From the NCBI RefSeq assembly GCF_000826525.2, contig NZ_LN651329.1, forward strand, positions 216,005 to 280,004: a DNA stretch of 64,000 nucleotides. Direction: 5' to 3'. This document shows positions 53,501-62,624 of the stretch, piece after piece (positions within the stretch are counted from its first letter, which is position 1; each line of letters opens with the position of its first letter). The position numbers and the translations under genes were made by a program. This stretch comes from Mobilicoccus massiliensis. GTDB taxonomy: Bacteria > Actinomycetota > Actinomycetes > Actinomycetales > Dermatophilaceae. Under the pieces are notes generated by a model. The model was given only the letters and a program-made list of their open reading frames with translations, was not told the DNA's origin and did no database searches.

Positions 53501-53546
53501 CTGGCCGAGCTCGCAGCAGCTGTGCGTGAGGATCGCCCATGACTGA
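50526..53546 (+). CDS. lacZ: Glycoside hydrolase family 2 beta-galactosidase
   Basis: A 1006-residue cytoplasmic enzyme of the LacZ type. It has the N-terminal sugar-binding domain (WRRDDPRATRLDGAWAFRFS, YTNVVFPIPLDPPRVPDDNP), Ig-like domains and the GH2 TIM barrel. The acid/base is Glu427 in SLGNESGTG and the nucleophile is Glu504 in VLCEYAHAMGNG. The HEFHPEKGRVFD and IRTAHYPPHP motifs and a C-terminal domain V-like sandwich (GFGYRLALPP-like) complete it. The name indicates the family; cleavage of lactose rather than another beta-galactoside is not shown. ATG at 50526 has GAAAGGGG upstream. A second operator-like palindrome overlaps codons 2-8. Confidence 0.92.
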   Translation: MACGSVHTDLIEAIDVTGREPARSWRRDDPRATRLDGAWAFRFSPRPVDAPQDAHRPDVDDADWARIRVPSHWSLLGEYPGADHSPPIYTNVVFPIPLDPPRVPDDNPTGDYRRWFDLDAGEDERVLIRFDGVESVARVHVNGTHVGDVAGSRLPTELDVTAHVRPGRNLLHVRVHQWSAQTYVEDQDQWWLPGIFREVTLVRRPRHGIDDHWLRADFDPATGEGILDVEVRASEEAFPVTLRVPELGIERTWQARGEVEPVVVGRVVPWSADRPRLYDATLSNALDQVATRVGFRRIEIRAHQWLVNGVPLRLRGVNRHEFHPEKGRVFDPDDAYAGLLLMKRHNVNAIRTAHYPPHPQLLEWCDELGFWVIDECDIETHGFQLAGWRGNPSDDPAWRANYLDRVERMVERDKNHPCIVAWSLGNESGTGANLAAMAEWIHRRDPGRPVHYESDHEGAYTDVVSRMYSSLRQMRELSAGLGDGLGPTPGQSRALAQRPMVLCEYAHAMGNGPGALAEYEELFETLEQWHGGFVWEWRDHGLLTRTEGGVEFHGYGGDFGEVVHDGSFVRDGLVLADGTPSPALRDVAAVFTPVVMTIHLEEEGTGELRLHNRYHARTLEHLCFRWTLETDGERVDAGVLASPRVAAGERGVVELPAAALECPGRDTHLTVVAELAEDMPWASAGHVLSRSQVRLDAEPGPARPAPSAAPVVHEREVLVGPAVLEPHSGRLRRLGDLEVHDAGVELWRAPTENDLLGDFPSYELADPALSEGAPGPSSAQRWRLAGLDRLVTTTRSVRVENDAVVAVQRLMGAQAVTGAESRVAWTADGNGVVLTLDVTPIGPLGESTWPRVGYHLALPPGYMRVEWFGVGPDEGYADTGNGNVVGRFACDIDDFAIRYAVPEESGHRPGLRRARITGPGLPPLRIDALEAPGSRGRLPGLTVLRHDVHAITAATHQHALGPSTATHVYLDAAQHGIGSRSCGPDVLPEYQLWPSSQQLCVRIAHD
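50531..50548. promoter_or_regulatory. Second operator-like palindrome inside the lacZ start
   Basis: GTGTGGGAGCGTTCACAC has 5-bp perfect outer arms (GTGTG/CACAC) and contains the left half TGGGAGCG of the upstream operator. It lies within codons 2-8 of lacZ, 76 bases downstream of the first site, a spacing suitable for looping or a roadblock. Confidence 0.5.
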
Positions 53547-54555
53547 GCGACGGGCGACGATCGAGGACGTCGCCCGGGTCGCAGGCGTGTCTCGGGGCAC
53601 CGTCTCGCGCGTGCTCAACGACAGCCCGCGGGTGAGCGAGGCCGCCCGTGCGGCTGTGCAGCGGGCCATCGGCGAGACCGGGTACCGCGCCAACCCGCAC
53701 GCCCGCTCGCTCGCCTCGGGCCGCAACGACACGATCGGGGTGTTGCTCACCCGGCCGCACCCCGAACTTTTCGAGGATCCGACGTTCAGCCTGCTGTTGC
53801 AGGGCATCTCCGACGGCCTCGCGGCCACCGACCTCGGGCTCGTCCTGCTGCTTGCCGGCACGGACGACGAGCAACGTCGTGCGGCGAGGTTCATCGATCC
53901 GCGCCACGTCGACGGCGTCATCCACATCAGCCCCCTGATCGACGACCCGATGATGCCGGTCTGCGCCGCGAGCGGCGTTCCGGTCGTCGTCTGCGGTGAC
54001 GCCGGGAACGGCCGGGCCTCGTCTCGCACGTGGACCGTGGGCACGACGGATCGCCTCGGCGGTTACGAGGCCGGGTGCCACCTGCGGGAGCAGGGGGCGA
54101 CCCGCGTGGCCGTGATCGCCGGTCCCGAGCGGGCCGCGGGCAGCCGCGACCGCCTCCTCGGCGTGCGCGACGCACTCGGCGGCGCCTTCGATCCCGACCT
54201 CGTCGAGCACGGTGACTACGGCCGGGAGTCGGGGTTTCGGGCGATGGGGCGTCTGCTCGACCGGTGTCCCGACCTCGACGGCGTGTTCTGCGCCTCCGAC
54301 CGCATGGCTCTCGGTGCGCTCGAACGAATGCGCCTGGCCCACATCGACGTTCCCGGCGACGTCCTCGTCGTAGGGTTCGACGATCACGAGATCGGCGCGG
54401 CCGCGACACCGGCCCTGACCACGGTCCACCAGCCCATTCGGCGCATCGGCACGACCGCGGTCCAGATGCTCACCGCCGCCCTTGGCGGCGAGAACCCGAC
54501 CGACCAGGTCTTTCCCACCCACCTCGTCGTCCGCGACAGCTCGGTGCGCCGTTAG
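53539..54555 (+). CDS. LacI family transcriptional regulator
   Basis: The 338-residue protein has the LacI HTH at its N terminus (TIEDVARVAGVSRGTVSRVL), followed by the hinge helix (RANPHARSLASGRNDT) and a periplasmic-binding-protein-like effector domain (IGVLLTRPHPELF, VDGVIHISPL, RVAVIAGPERAAGSRDRLLG). It starts with ATG at 53539, eight bases inside the lacZ end, so it is part of the same transcript and would be autoregulated by the operators upstream of lacZ. The hinge and HTH pattern fits CelR-like regulators, in agreement with the operator sequence. Confidence 0.93.
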   Translation: MTERRATIEDVARVAGVSRGTVSRVLNDSPRVSEAARAAVQRAIGETGYRANPHARSLASGRNDTIGVLLTRPHPELFEDPTFSLLLQGISDGLAATDLGLVLLLAGTDDEQRRAARFIDPRHVDGVIHISPLIDDPMMPVCAASGVPVVVCGDAGNGRASSRTWTVGTTDRLGGYEAGCHLREQGATRVAVIAGPERAAGSRDRLLGVRDALGGAFDPDLVEHGDYGRESGFRAMGRLLDRCPDLDGVFCASDRMALGALERMRLAHIDVPGDVLVVGFDDHEIGAAATPALTTVHQPIRRIGTTAVQMLTAALGGENPTDQVFPTHLVVRDSSVRR

Positions 54556-54605
54556 CACCGCCTCACTCATCGACCCTGCCCACTGTTCTCAACGAGGAGG
54601 ACGTC

Positions 54606-55994
54606 ATGTCAGACACCCAGCGACTCTCCGGCGGTCCACCCGAAGGCGCTTCCCCACCCCGCCTCGGCCTCTCCCGGCGGGCGTTGCTCGGCGGCCTGGC
54701 CGGGATCGCGGGTCTCGGGCTCGCCGGCTGCGCGATGCCGGCCGCCTCGGGTGCCGCCCCCGGCCCGACCATTCCTCCCGCGACCGGCCGGGTCACGCTC
54801 ACCTACTGGGCGTGGATCAAGGATCTGCAGAAGGTCCTCGACGTCTACAACGCCTCCCAGGACCGCATCCGGGTCGTCGCTTCGAGTATCGCCTCGGGCA
54901 ACCAGGGCGGGTACGCCAAGATCCTCTCGGCCATCGCTGCCGGTGGCGGGCCCGACATCGCGCAGGTCGAGCTCAAGATCGTGCCGGAGTTCGCGTTCGC
55001 CGGAGCCCTCACCGAGCTCGGCCGCTACGGCGCTCACGAGGTGGCCGACCGGTTCGACCCCTCCGCCTGGACGCAGGCCGTCGTGGGCGACAACGTCTAC
55101 GCCGTTCCGCAGGACACGGGGCCGTCGGTGATGTTCTACAACCGGGCCGTGCTCGAGGACGAGCTCGGCCTGAAACCCCCGCGCACGTGGCCGGAGTTCG
55201 CCGACCTCATGGGCGAGGTCTCGACCGCCAAGCGCTCGCTCATGTCGATCTCGCCGGCCGACACCGGCCCGATGGTCATGTGGATGCAGCAGTCCGGCGC
55301 GCGCTGGTTCAGGCCCGAGGGGGAGTCCTGGGTCGTCTCGTTGCACGACGAGGGCACGATGCGCGTCGCCGAGTTCTGGGACTCGCTGTTCGACAAGGGT
55401 CTCGTCGACACGAGCGTCAACCCGTTCTCGACCCCCTGGATGACCGCCGCCGCGAGCGGGGACATGCTCGGCTTCATCGGCGGCTCGTGGGGTGACGCGC
55501 TCATCGAGGGGGTTCCGGGCGGATCGGGCAAGTGGGCCGTCGCGCCGATGCCCCGCTGGACCGACATCGGGGTGGGCTCCGGCCAGCACGGCGGCAGCGC
55601 GGGCGCCGTCACGTCCAACTGCGCGCACCCCCACGAGGCACTCGAGTTCCTCACGTGGCTGCACACCTCCCACGAGGGCATCGACGGGCTCATCGAGCAC
55701 ACCGGCATCGGCTGGTCACCGGCTCGCGACTACATCGGCCGATCCCGCATGCAGCCCTCGGAGTTCTACAGCGGCCAGCGGTACAACCAGCAGGTCGTCG
55801 CGCCCGCGGCCAAGGAACAGAACTTCGACTGGGTGTTCTCCCCGATCACCCAGCGCTCCGAGGCCGTGCTCGCCGACGCGCTGCGAAGACGTGCCCTCGA
55901 GGGCAAACCCCTGCGCGAGTCGATGCCCGAGGTCGAGGACCGGCTCGTCGCGATCATGCGCAACATCGGACTCGACGTGGAGGTCGCACCGTGA
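54606..55994 (+). CDS. Sugar ABC transporter substrate-binding lipoprotein
   Basis: A family 1 extracellular solute-binding protein of 462 residues. The signal has a twin-arginine-like SRRALLGG (R24-R25) and a lipobox LAGC (Cys42), so it may be exported by Tat and then lipidated. The mature part has the two-lobe layout of oligosaccharide-binding proteins (VTLTYWAWIKDLQKVLDVYN, GGPDIAQVELKIVPEFAFAG, AVPQDTGPSVMFYNRAVLED, GFIGGSWGDALIEGVP). Strong GAGGAGG site before the ATG at 54606. It follows lacI by 50 bases with no terminator. Confidence 0.92.
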   Translation: MSDTQRLSGGPPEGASPPRLGLSRRALLGGLAGIAGLGLAGCAMPAASGAAPGPTIPPATGRVTLTYWAWIKDLQKVLDVYNASQDRIRVVASSIASGNQGGYAKILSAIAAGGGPDIAQVELKIVPEFAFAGALTELGRYGAHEVADRFDPSAWTQAVVGDNVYAVPQDTGPSVMFYNRAVLEDELGLKPPRTWPEFADLMGEVSTAKRSLMSISPADTGPMVMWMQQSGARWFRPEGESWVVSLHDEGTMRVAEFWDSLFDKGLVDTSVNPFSTPWMTAAASGDMLGFIGGSWGDALIEGVPGGSGKWAVAPMPRWTDIGVGSGQHGGSAGAVTSNCAHPHEALEFLTWLHTSHEGIDGLIEHTGIGWSPARDYIGRSRMQPSEFYSGQRYNQQVVAPAAKEQNFDWVFSPITQRSEAVLADALRRRALEGKPLRESMPEVEDRLVAIMRNIGLDVEVAP

Positions 55995-56872
55995 AGAAGA
56001 AGTTGACGCCGTGGATGTTCCTCACGCCGTTCCTCGCGCTCTTCGTCCTGACGATGGTCGTGCCGATCGTCATCACCATCGGCTACAGCTTCCAGCGCGT
56101 CGAACGCCGAGGCCTGCTCGGCGAGCTCGGTGCACAGGCCACGTTCGCCGGGCTCGACAACTACGTCGAGACCTTTCGCGACGCGAACTTCGTCGCCTCC
56201 ATCGGGCGGATGCTGCTCTTCGGCGTCGTGCAGGTGACCGTGATGATCGTCGCGGCCGTCCTCCTCGCGATGCTCCTCGAGAGCGCCTCCGCGCGGTGGC
56301 CGTGGCTGTTCCGCGCGGCCTACTTCCTGCCGTACGGCATCCCGGGCGTCATCGCGACGATCCTCTGGTCGTTCCTGTACGTGCCCGGCCTCAGCCCGAT
56401 CATCGACGTGGCCTCGTGGGTCGGCCTCGACGTGGACCCGCTCGCGCCCGGCATGGTGCTGTGGTCGATCGCGAACATCGTCACGTGGACGTACACGGGC
56501 TACAACATGCTCATCATCATCGCCCAACTCAAGGCGATCCCCGGTGACGTCTACGAGGCCGCGAAGATCGACGGGGCGAACGCCTGGCGGGTCATGACGC
56601 AGATCCAGCTCCCGCTCATCCGACCCGCGGTGCTGCTCACCGTCGTGTTCTCGATCATCGGCACGCTGCAGCTGTTCGCCGAGCCGCTCGTGCTCTCGCG
56701 GGTCGCGCCCTCGATCGACCCCCAGTACACCCCCAACATGTCCGCCTACACGTACGCGTTCGTCTACAACGACATCGGCATGGCCTCGGCGCAGGCCGTC
56801 GTCATCGCCGTCACCGCGTTCGTGCTCAGCGTCGTGGCGCTCGCCGTCACCTCGAGGGGAGGCTCCCGATGA
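55991..56872 (+). CDS. Sugar ABC transporter permease (MalF/LacF type)
   Basis: Membrane subunit of 293 residues with about six helices. The EAA motif is ...KAIPGDVYEAAKIDGANAWR, with VMTQIQLPLIRPAV following, as in CUT1 family permeases. GTG start at 55991 overlaps the binding-protein stop by four bases (GTGA). It pairs with the next permease. Confidence 0.92.
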   Translation: MKKKLTPWMFLTPFLALFVLTMVVPIVITIGYSFQRVERRGLLGELGAQATFAGLDNYVETFRDANFVASIGRMLLFGVVQVTVMIVAAVLLAMLLESASARWPWLFRAAYFLPYGIPGVIATILWSFLYVPGLSPIIDVASWVGLDVDPLAPGMVLWSIANIVTWTYTGYNMLIIIAQLKAIPGDVYEAAKIDGANAWRVMTQIQLPLIRPAVLLTVVFSIIGTLQLFAEPLVLSRVAPSIDPQYTPNMSAYTYAFVYNDIGMASAQAVVIAVTAFVLSVVALAVTSRGGSR

Positions 56873-57732
56873 GCACCCAGCCCGTCTCGCGCAGCGGCGC
56901 GGCCCGCACGATCCTCGTCACCGGCGTCCTCGTCGTCGTCGCCGTCTACTTCCTCCTCCCGGTCTACTGGCTGTTCGTCAGCTCGACCAAGGACCACGAG
57001 AGCCTGTTCTCCTCGAACGGGTTCTGGTTCGCCGACTCCTTCCACCTCGTCGACAACATCCGGCACGTGTTCTCCGCCTCCGGCGGCATCTACCTGCGGT
57101 GGGCGCTGAACTCGCTGCTCTACGCGGGGGTCGGCGCGCTCGTGGCGACCTACCTCGCGGCAGCGGCCGGCTACGCGCTCGCCAAGTTCGAGTTCGCCGG
57201 GCGCAACCTCATCCTGCTGTTCGTGCTCTCCGGAGTGCTCGTGCCGGGAACCGCGACCGCGCTGCCGCTGTTCTTCGTCTTCAGCGGCATCGGCCTGACG
57301 AACACGTACTGGGCGGTGCTCATCCCCTCGCTCGTCAGCCCGTTCGGACTGTTCCTCGCCCGCACGTACGCCGAAGCGGCGGTCCCGACCTCGCTGCTGG
57401 AGGCGGGACGCATCGACGGTGCGGGGGAGTGGCGCATCTTCCATCGCATCGTGCTGCGCCAGCTCACGCCTGCGCTCGTGACGATCTTCCTGTTCCAGTT
57501 CGTCGCGATCTGGAACAACTACTTCCTGCCGCTGGTCATGCTCGCCGACGAACGGCTCTACCCCGTCACCCTCGGCCTCGCCGGCTGGCGCGGAATCACC
57601 GAACGTTCACCGCAGTTCTTCGAGCTGACGATCACCGGAGCGATGCTCAGCGTCATCCCGCTCGCGATCCTCATCCTCGTGCTCCAGCGGTTCTGGCGCG
57701 GCGGGCTCACCGAGGGAGCCGTCAAGGAATGA
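56869..57732 (+). CDS. Sugar ABC transporter permease (MalG/LacG type)
   Basis: Second membrane subunit, 287 residues with six helices. The EAA loop is SLLEAGRIDGAGEWRIFHRI with VLRQLTPALVTIF. ATG start overlaps the previous stop by four bases. No ATPase gene follows; in actinobacteria such CUT1 importers are usually energised by a shared MsiK/UgpC-type ATPase encoded elsewhere. The operon appears to end here; a spacer of 102 bases precedes the GNAT gene. Confidence 0.92.
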   Translation: MSTQPVSRSGAARTILVTGVLVVVAVYFLLPVYWLFVSSTKDHESLFSSNGFWFADSFHLVDNIRHVFSASGGIYLRWALNSLLYAGVGALVATYLAAAAGYALAKFEFAGRNLILLFVLSGVLVPGTATALPLFFVFSGIGLTNTYWAVLIPSLVSPFGLFLARTYAEAAVPTSLLEAGRIDGAGEWRIFHRIVLRQLTPALVTIFLFQFVAIWNNYFLPLVMLADERLYPVTLGLAGWRGITERSPQFFELTITGAMLSVIPLAILILVLQRFWRGGLTEGAVKE

Positions 57733-57834
57733 CCTTCATCGCCGCGGTCGCCGTGGCGGGCTCTCAGGCGCCCGTCGGGCGGCATCGCGGACGACGACTC
57801 CGTCGGACCCGGTGCCACCAGGCACAATGGGCTC

Positions 57835-58680
57835 ATGGTGTGGGCGCAGCGTGAGGTGAGGGCGTTGCGCAACGCCGACCGGGAGCAGGCGCTCGCGGTG
57901 TGTGCCCGCGAACCGGCCGCCGGGGTGTACGTGGCGGCCCGCATCGGCGAGACCGATCTCGACCGCGCCCGAGGAGTTCTGCTCGGCTACGCCCCGCACG
58001 GCCCGGTCGAGGCGGTCTGCTGGGCGTCGGCGAACTTCGTCCCGGTCGGTTGCGACGAGGCGGCGGCGTCGGCGTTCGCCCACCGCCTGCGGCGGCAGCA
58101 GTCCCAGTGCTCGTCGATCTTCGGGCCGGCCATGGAGGTCGCCTGGATGTGGGACACCCTCTCGTCTCGCTGGCGTGAGCCGATCGAGCTGCGGGTGCCG
58201 CAACCGCTCATGGCGATTCCGGTGGACCGCACGTTGCGGGTCGCACCCGATCCCCGGCTCCGACCGGCGACCCCCGCCGACCTCGACGTCCTCACCCCCG
58301 CGGCGGCCGCGATGTTCACCGAGGAGATCGGCTACCCGCCCTACCGCGACCAGCGCGGTCTGCGCGCCTACCGGGGGGCCGTGCGCGCTCTCGTCGGCCG
58401 TGGGCACGCCTTCGTCATCACCGAGGGCGACACGGTCGTGTTCAAGGCCGACATCGGCTCCGTCGGGGTGGGGGCCTGCCAGATCCAGGGCGTGTGGATC
58501 GACCCCGCCTTCCGCGGGCAGGGCATCGCCGCCGCCGCGATGGCCGCGGTCGTCCAACGTGCGCGTCGGGTCGCGCCGCTCGTCACCCTCTACGTCAACC
58601 ACTACAACGCCGCCGCGCTCGCCACGTACCGGCGGGTGGGGTTCGACGAGATCGGCCGGTTCGCCACCATCCTGTTCTGA
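57835..58680 (+). CDS. GNAT acetyltransferase with DUF4081-like N-terminal domain
   Basis: A 281-residue protein. The first 120 residues ([40 protein letters not shown]) match the DUF4081-type domain. The C-terminal half is a GNAT domain ([40 protein letters not shown]). This gene normally sits next to ispG in mycobacteria and many other actinobacteria, so its separation from ispG by the sugar island marks an insertion. The target is unknown. The start is the ATG at 57835 without a clear ribosome binding site. Confidence 0.86.
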   Translation: MVWAQREVRALRNADREQALAVCAREPAAGVYVAARIGETDLDRARGVLLGYAPHGPVEAVCWASANFVPVGCDEAAASAFAHRLRRQQSQCSSIFGPAMEVAWMWDTLSSRWREPIELRVPQPLMAIPVDRTLRVAPDPRLRPATPADLDVLTPAAAAMFTEEIGYPPYRDQRGLRAYRGAVRALVGRGHAFVITEGDTVVFKADIGSVGVGACQIQGVWIDPAFRGQGIAAAAMAAVVQRARRVAPLVTLYVNHYNAAALATYRRVGFDEIGRFATILF

Positions 58681-58762
58681 CCGCGGCCGAGAGGTCCGGC
58701 CCGTCACGACGCGGCCGGTCGCGCCTCGCAAAACGCGGTGGGGGCTCGTCGGTGGGGCCCGT

Positions 58763-58768
58763 TACGCT
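58763..58768 (+). promoter_or_regulatory. Candidate -10 hexamer for proS
   Basis: TACGCT, a TANNNT-type -10, lies 31 bases before the proS start. The -35 region is not convincing. The GNAT gene ends 82 bases upstream. Confidence 0.35.
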
Positions 58769-58799
58769 TGCCGGTGTCCTCAAGATCCAAGGAGCCCCC

Positions 58800-60593
58800 G
58801 TGTCCGTCACCCGCATGTCCAGCCTGTTCCTGCGCACGCTCCGAGAGGACCCGGCCGACGCCGAGCTGCCCGGCCACAAGCTCCTCGTGCGTGCCGGGTA
58901 CATCCGCCGGGCGGCGCCGGGTGTGTACTCGTGGCTGCCGCTCGGGCTGCGGGTCCTGCGCAACGTCGAGGCGGTCGTGCGCGAGGAGATGGACGCCATC
59001 GGCGCGCAGGAGCTGAGCTTCCCCGCGCTGCTGCCGCGCGAGCCGTACGAGGCCACCGGGCGCTGGACCGAGTACGGCGACAACCTGTTCCGCGTCAAGG
59101 ACCGCAAGGGCACCGACATGCTGCTCGGCCCCACCCACGAGGAGATGTTCACCCTCGCGGTCAAGGACATGTACTCCAGCTACAAGGATCTGCCGCTCGC
59201 GCTCTACCAGATCCAGACCAAGTACCGCGACGAGGCACGTCCGCGGGCGGGGCTGCTGCGCGGGCGCGAGTTCATCATGAAGGACTCCTACAGCTTCGAC
59301 GTCGACGACGCCGGGCTCGAAGCCGCCTACCAGCGGCACCGCGGGGCGTACATCAAGATCTTCGACCGGCTCGGGTTCGACTACGTCATCGTCAAGGCCA
59401 CCTCGGGGGCGATGGGCGGCTCGGCCAGCGAGGAGTTCCTCGCCGTCAGCCCCGACGGTGAGGACACCTTCGTGCGCTGCGAGGAGTCCGGATACGCCGC
59501 CAACGTCGAGGCCGTCGAGGTTCCGCAGGCACCGGCGCTTCCTGCCGAGGAGGTCGCGCGCATCCCCGCCGCGCGAGAGGTCGACACCCCCGACACTCCG
59601 ACGATCGACGCCCTCGTCACGGCGCTCAACGAGAAGCACCCGCGGGCCGACGGCCGGGCGTGGACGGCGGCCGACACGCTCAAGAACGTCATCGTCACCC
59701 TGCGCCACCCCGACGGCAGCCGTGAGCTGCTCGCCATCGGCCTTCCCGGTGACCGCCAGGTCGACATGAAGCGTCTCGAGGCCCAGGTCGTTCCCGCCGA
59801 GGTCGACGAGGCCACCGAGGCCGACTTCGCCGCTCACCCCGAACTCGTCCGCGGCTACATCGGGCCGGCCGCCCTCGGCCTGCGCGGCGTCGGCGAGAAC
59901 CGCACCGGCGTGCGCTACCTCCTCGACCCCCGCATCGCCGAGGGCAGCGCCTGGGCCACGGGCGCCGACCGCGCCGGGTACCACGTCGTCGACCTCGTGT
60001 ACGGACGTGACTTCTCCGCCGACGGCACCATTCAGGCCGCCGAGGTACGCGACGGCGACCCCAGCCCCGACGGCGCGGGGCCGCTGCGCAGCGAGCGAGG
60101 CATCGAGATGGGCCACATCTTCCAACTCGGCCGCAAGTACGCCGAGGCGCTCGGCCTCAAGGTGCTCGACGAGAACGGCAAGCTCGTCACGGTGACCATG
60201 GGCAGCTACGGCATCGGTGTGAGTCGGGCCGTCGCGGCCATCGCCGAGAGCAACCACGACGAGGCCGGGCTCGTGTGGCCGCGTCACGTCGCACCCGCCG
60301 ACGTCCACGTCGTCGCCACCGGCAAGGAGGCGGCGATCTTCGAGGCGGCCACCGGCTTCGCCGAGGCGCTCTCGGCTCGCGGGCTCGACGTCATCTACGA
60401 CGACCGGGCCAAGGTGAGCCCGGGCGTGAAGTTCAAGGACGCCGAGATCATCGGTGTGCCCACGATCGTCGTCGTGGGCCGCGGACTCGCCGACGGGGTC
60501 GTCGAGATCAAGGACCGCCGCAGCGGCACGCGCCGTGAGGTGCAGGCCGACGCCCTCGTCGACGAGATCCTCACCGAGATCGGTCGCGGCTGA
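58800..60593 (+). CDS. proS: Prolyl-tRNA synthetase, bacterial type
   Basis: ProRS charges tRNA(Pro); the bacterial type carries an editing domain between motifs 2 and 3. The 597 residues show motif 1 ([20 protein letters not shown]), motif 2 ([20 protein letters not shown]), the YbaK-like editing insertion (about 245-400, [17 protein letters not shown]), motif 3 ([20 protein letters not shown]) and the anticodon-binding end ([20 protein letters not shown]). GTG start at 58800, with CAAGGAG upstream. Confidence 0.97.
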   Translation: MSVTRMSSLFLRTLREDPADAELPGHKLLVRAGYIRRAAPGVYSWLPLGLRVLRNVEAVVREEMDAIGAQELSFPALLPREPYEATGRWTEYGDNLFRVKDRKGTDMLLGPTHEEMFTLAVKDMYSSYKDLPLALYQIQTKYRDEARPRAGLLRGREFIMKDSYSFDVDDAGLEAAYQRHRGAYIKIFDRLGFDYVIVKATSGAMGGSASEEFLAVSPDGEDTFVRCEESGYAANVEAVEVPQAPALPAEEVARIPAAREVDTPDTPTIDALVTALNEKHPRADGRAWTAADTLKNVIVTLRHPDGSRELLAIGLPGDRQVDMKRLEAQVVPAEVDEATEADFAAHPELVRGYIGPAALGLRGVGENRTGVRYLLDPRIAEGSAWATGADRAGYHVVDLVYGRDFSADGTIQAAEVRDGDPSPDGAGPLRSERGIEMGHIFQLGRKYAEALGLKVLDENGKLVTVTMGSYGIGVSRAVAAIAESNHDEAGLVWPRHVAPADVHVVATGKEAAIFEAATGFAEALSARGLDVIYDDRAKVSPGVKFKDAEIIGVPTIVVVGRGLADGVVEIKDRRSGTRREVQADALVDEILTEIGRG

Positions 60594-60696
60594 CGGTCGG
60601 GGATCGACGAGGTGCCGTCGTCGCTCCGGTGACCGGGGTGCCTCGTCGCTCGAGCCCGTCGGCCGGGCATGAGTGCCGACCCGGCAGAATCGGCCC

Positions 60697-61545
60697 GTGC
60701 TGCCACTTCTGACCTCCGGCACCCTGCTCGCCGGATCGCTGTCCACCGCGTTCCCCGCCGCGGTGACGCCTCCGGTCGAACCCGGAGTGCTGCTCGCGCT
60801 CGCCGTCGCAGCGCTCGCGGCAGGGTGGGTGGACGCCGTCGTCGGCGGCGGGGGCCTCATCCAGCTGCCGGCGTTGCTGCTGCTCATGCCGGGTGCGGCG
60901 CCCGTGCAACTCCTCGCGACGAACAAGCTCGCGTCGATCTGCGGCACGACCACGAGCGCCGTGACATACGCGCGGCGGATCACACCCGACGCGCGCACGG
61001 CGGTACCGCTCGCGGTCGCCGCGTTCGCCGGCTCGTGCGGTGGAGCGTTCGTCGCGACGTTCCTCCACAAGGAGGTCTTCACGCCGATCATCCTCGTGGT
61101 GCTCGTCGTCGTCGGTGCGTGGACGCTGTTCAAACCGAGCATCGGCCAGGTCCAGCGGATGCGGTTCACCGGTCGCCGCCACGTCGGAGCGGCGGCGTTC
61201 ATCGGTGCCGTCATCGGCTTCTACGACGGGGCGCTCGGGCCCGGTACCGGCTCGTTCCTCGTCGTCGGCCTCGTGGCGATCTGCGGATACGCGTTCGTGC
61301 AGGCCAGCGGCCTGGCCAAGATCGCCAACGTCGCCACCAACCTCGCCGCTCTCGTCGTGTTCATCCCGCAGGGGGCCGTGATGTGGAAGCTGGGGCTCGT
61401 CATGGGGGCCGCCAACATCCTCGGTGGGTACATCGGCGCCCGCAGCGCGGTCGCACTCGGACCCAAGTTCGTGCGCGCGGTGCTCCTCGTCGTCGTCGGC
61501 GCGTTCGTCGTGCGCCTCGGCGGAGAGGTGCTCGGCCTCTGGTGA
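60697..61545 (+). CDS. TSUP (TauE/SafE) family membrane permease
   Basis: A membrane protein of about 282 residues with two related halves of four helices. The family features are DAVVGGGGLIQLPALLLL and NKLASICGTTTSAVTYARR in the first half and GFYDGALGPGTGSFLVVGLV in the second. TSUP proteins move sulfonates, sulfite, sulfoacetate or other organic anions; the substrate is not inferable. I use the GTG at 60697; a GTG at 60673 would extend it by eight residues. It follows proS after 103 bases with only a weak hairpin. Confidence 0.82.
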   Translation: MLPLLTSGTLLAGSLSTAFPAAVTPPVEPGVLLALAVAALAAGWVDAVVGGGGLIQLPALLLLMPGAAPVQLLATNKLASICGTTTSAVTYARRITPDARTAVPLAVAAFAGSCGGAFVATFLHKEVFTPIILVVLVVVGAWTLFKPSIGQVQRMRFTGRRHVGAAAFIGAVIGFYDGALGPGTGSFLVVGLVAICGYAFVQASGLAKIANVATNLAALVVFIPQGAVMWKLGLVMGAANILGGYIGARSAVALGPKFVRAVLLVVVGAFVVRLGGEVLGLW

Positions 61546-61633
61546 GTCGGGGCGCGGATGGGCAATCGCGCCCCACCGGCCCCCGCGGCGCCGGTAGCGT
61601 CGCCACCGAGACCCCGGCGAGCGAAGGGCTGCC

Positions 61634-62080
61634 ATGACCACGCGACTCAACCCGTACATCATCTTTCCGCACTCCGCCGAAGACGCCCTCCAGCTGTATC
61701 AGCGCGTCTTCGGCGGCACGGTGACGATCACGCACTTCTCGCAGTACGGGCTCGCCGACACTCCGGACGCCGACAAGGTCATGCACGGACAGCTCGAGAC
61801 GCCTACGGGATTCACGCTCATGTGCGGTGACACGCCCACCGGGATGGCCTACGAGCCCGGTCGCAACATGGCGATCAGCCTCAGCGGGAACGAGCCCGAG
61901 CAACTGCGCGCCTGGTTCGAGGCGCTCGCCGACGGTGGGCAGGTCGCCGTTCCCCTCGAGAAGCAGCTCTGGGGAGACGAGTTCGGGCAGGTCATCGACC
62001 GCTTCGGAGTCGTCTGGGTCGTCGACATCCACGACGATGCCGCCAGCGCTCACGAGGGCGTCGACGACTCCGAGATGTGA
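61634..62080 (+). CDS. PhnB/VOC-family glyoxalase-like protein
   Basis: A 148-residue protein of the vicinal-oxygen-chelate fold, PhnB/YhbE branch: NPYIIFPHSAEDALQLYQRV, FGGTVTITHFSQYG, KVMHGQLETPTGFTLMCGDT, ISLSGNEPEQLRAWFEALAD and WGDEFGQVIDRFGVVW. Metal-binding residues of enzymatic VOC members (H, E) are only partly present, so it may be a non-catalytic or resistance-like protein. ATG start with AGCGAAGGGC upstream. It converges on the flavodoxin-like gene, 27 bases apart. Confidence 0.83.
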   Translation: MTTRLNPYIIFPHSAEDALQLYQRVFGGTVTITHFSQYGLADTPDADKVMHGQLETPTGFTLMCGDTPTGMAYEPGRNMAISLSGNEPEQLRAWFEALADGGQVAVPLEKQLWGDEFGQVIDRFGVVWVVDIHDDAASAHEGVDDSEM

Positions 62081-62107
62081 CGGCTCGCAGCCTCGGTCCT
62101 CGTTGTC

Positions 62108-62599
62108 TCAGTCCATGAGCAGGGCAGCGAGAGTGCCCCCGAGTTCGTAGGCGCCTTCCCGGTCGTCGTCGGAGATGTCGCCGAGCACGTCGAGCACCTC
62201 GGCGGCCTGCCGCCACGGCAACGCACCGGTGATCGACATGACGGCCCGCACGGCTCCCGTCGTGTCGTACCGGCCGTGCACGTAGAGCCCGAAGGGGATC
62301 GTGCGCTCGGCGCTGCCGCCCTCCGCCGCGCCGCCGTCGTCGGCCAGTGAACCGCCGACCTGCAGGAACGTCGAATCGAAGAAGTGCTTGAGCGCACCCG
62401 ACATGTAACCGAAGTTCGCGGGCGTTCCGAGCAGCACCCCATCCGCGGCGAGCACGTCGTCGGCCGTCGTCTCGAGCGCGGGGCGGTCGACGACCTCGAC
62501 GCCCTCGATCGCGTCGTCGCTCGCGCCCGCGAGGACGGCCTCGGTGAGGGCGGTCATCGACCGCGACGGGGAGTGATGCACGACGAGCAGACGAGCCAT
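62108..62599 (-). CDS. Flavodoxin-like/NADPH-dependent FMN reductase family protein
   Basis: A 163-residue protein with the flavodoxin-like phosphate loop VHHSPSRSMTALTEAV near the N terminus and the LLGTPANFGYMSGALKHFFD segment that binds FMN in WrbA-like and Fld-type proteins. The remainder (YVHGRYDTTGAVRAVMSITG) fits the same fold. Probably an FMN oxidoreductase; partner and substrate unknown. The start is the ATG at 62599. Confidence 0.78.
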   Translation of the reverse strand: MARLLVVHHSPSRSMTALTEAVLAGASDDAIEGVEVVDRPALETTADDVLAADGVLLGTPANFGYMSGALKHFFDSTFLQVGGSLADDGGAAEGGSAERTIPFGLYVHGRYDTTGAVRAVMSITGALPWRQAAEVLDVLGDISDDDREGAYELGGTLAALLMD

Positions 62600-62624
62600 G
62601 CCCACACCCTAGGCACTCACACCG

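Noticed and set aside
58704..61214. An 836-codon minus-strand frame opposite proS and the TSUP gene
   Set aside because: No domain or start signal; the plus-strand genes have full motifs. It is a third-position GC artefact.
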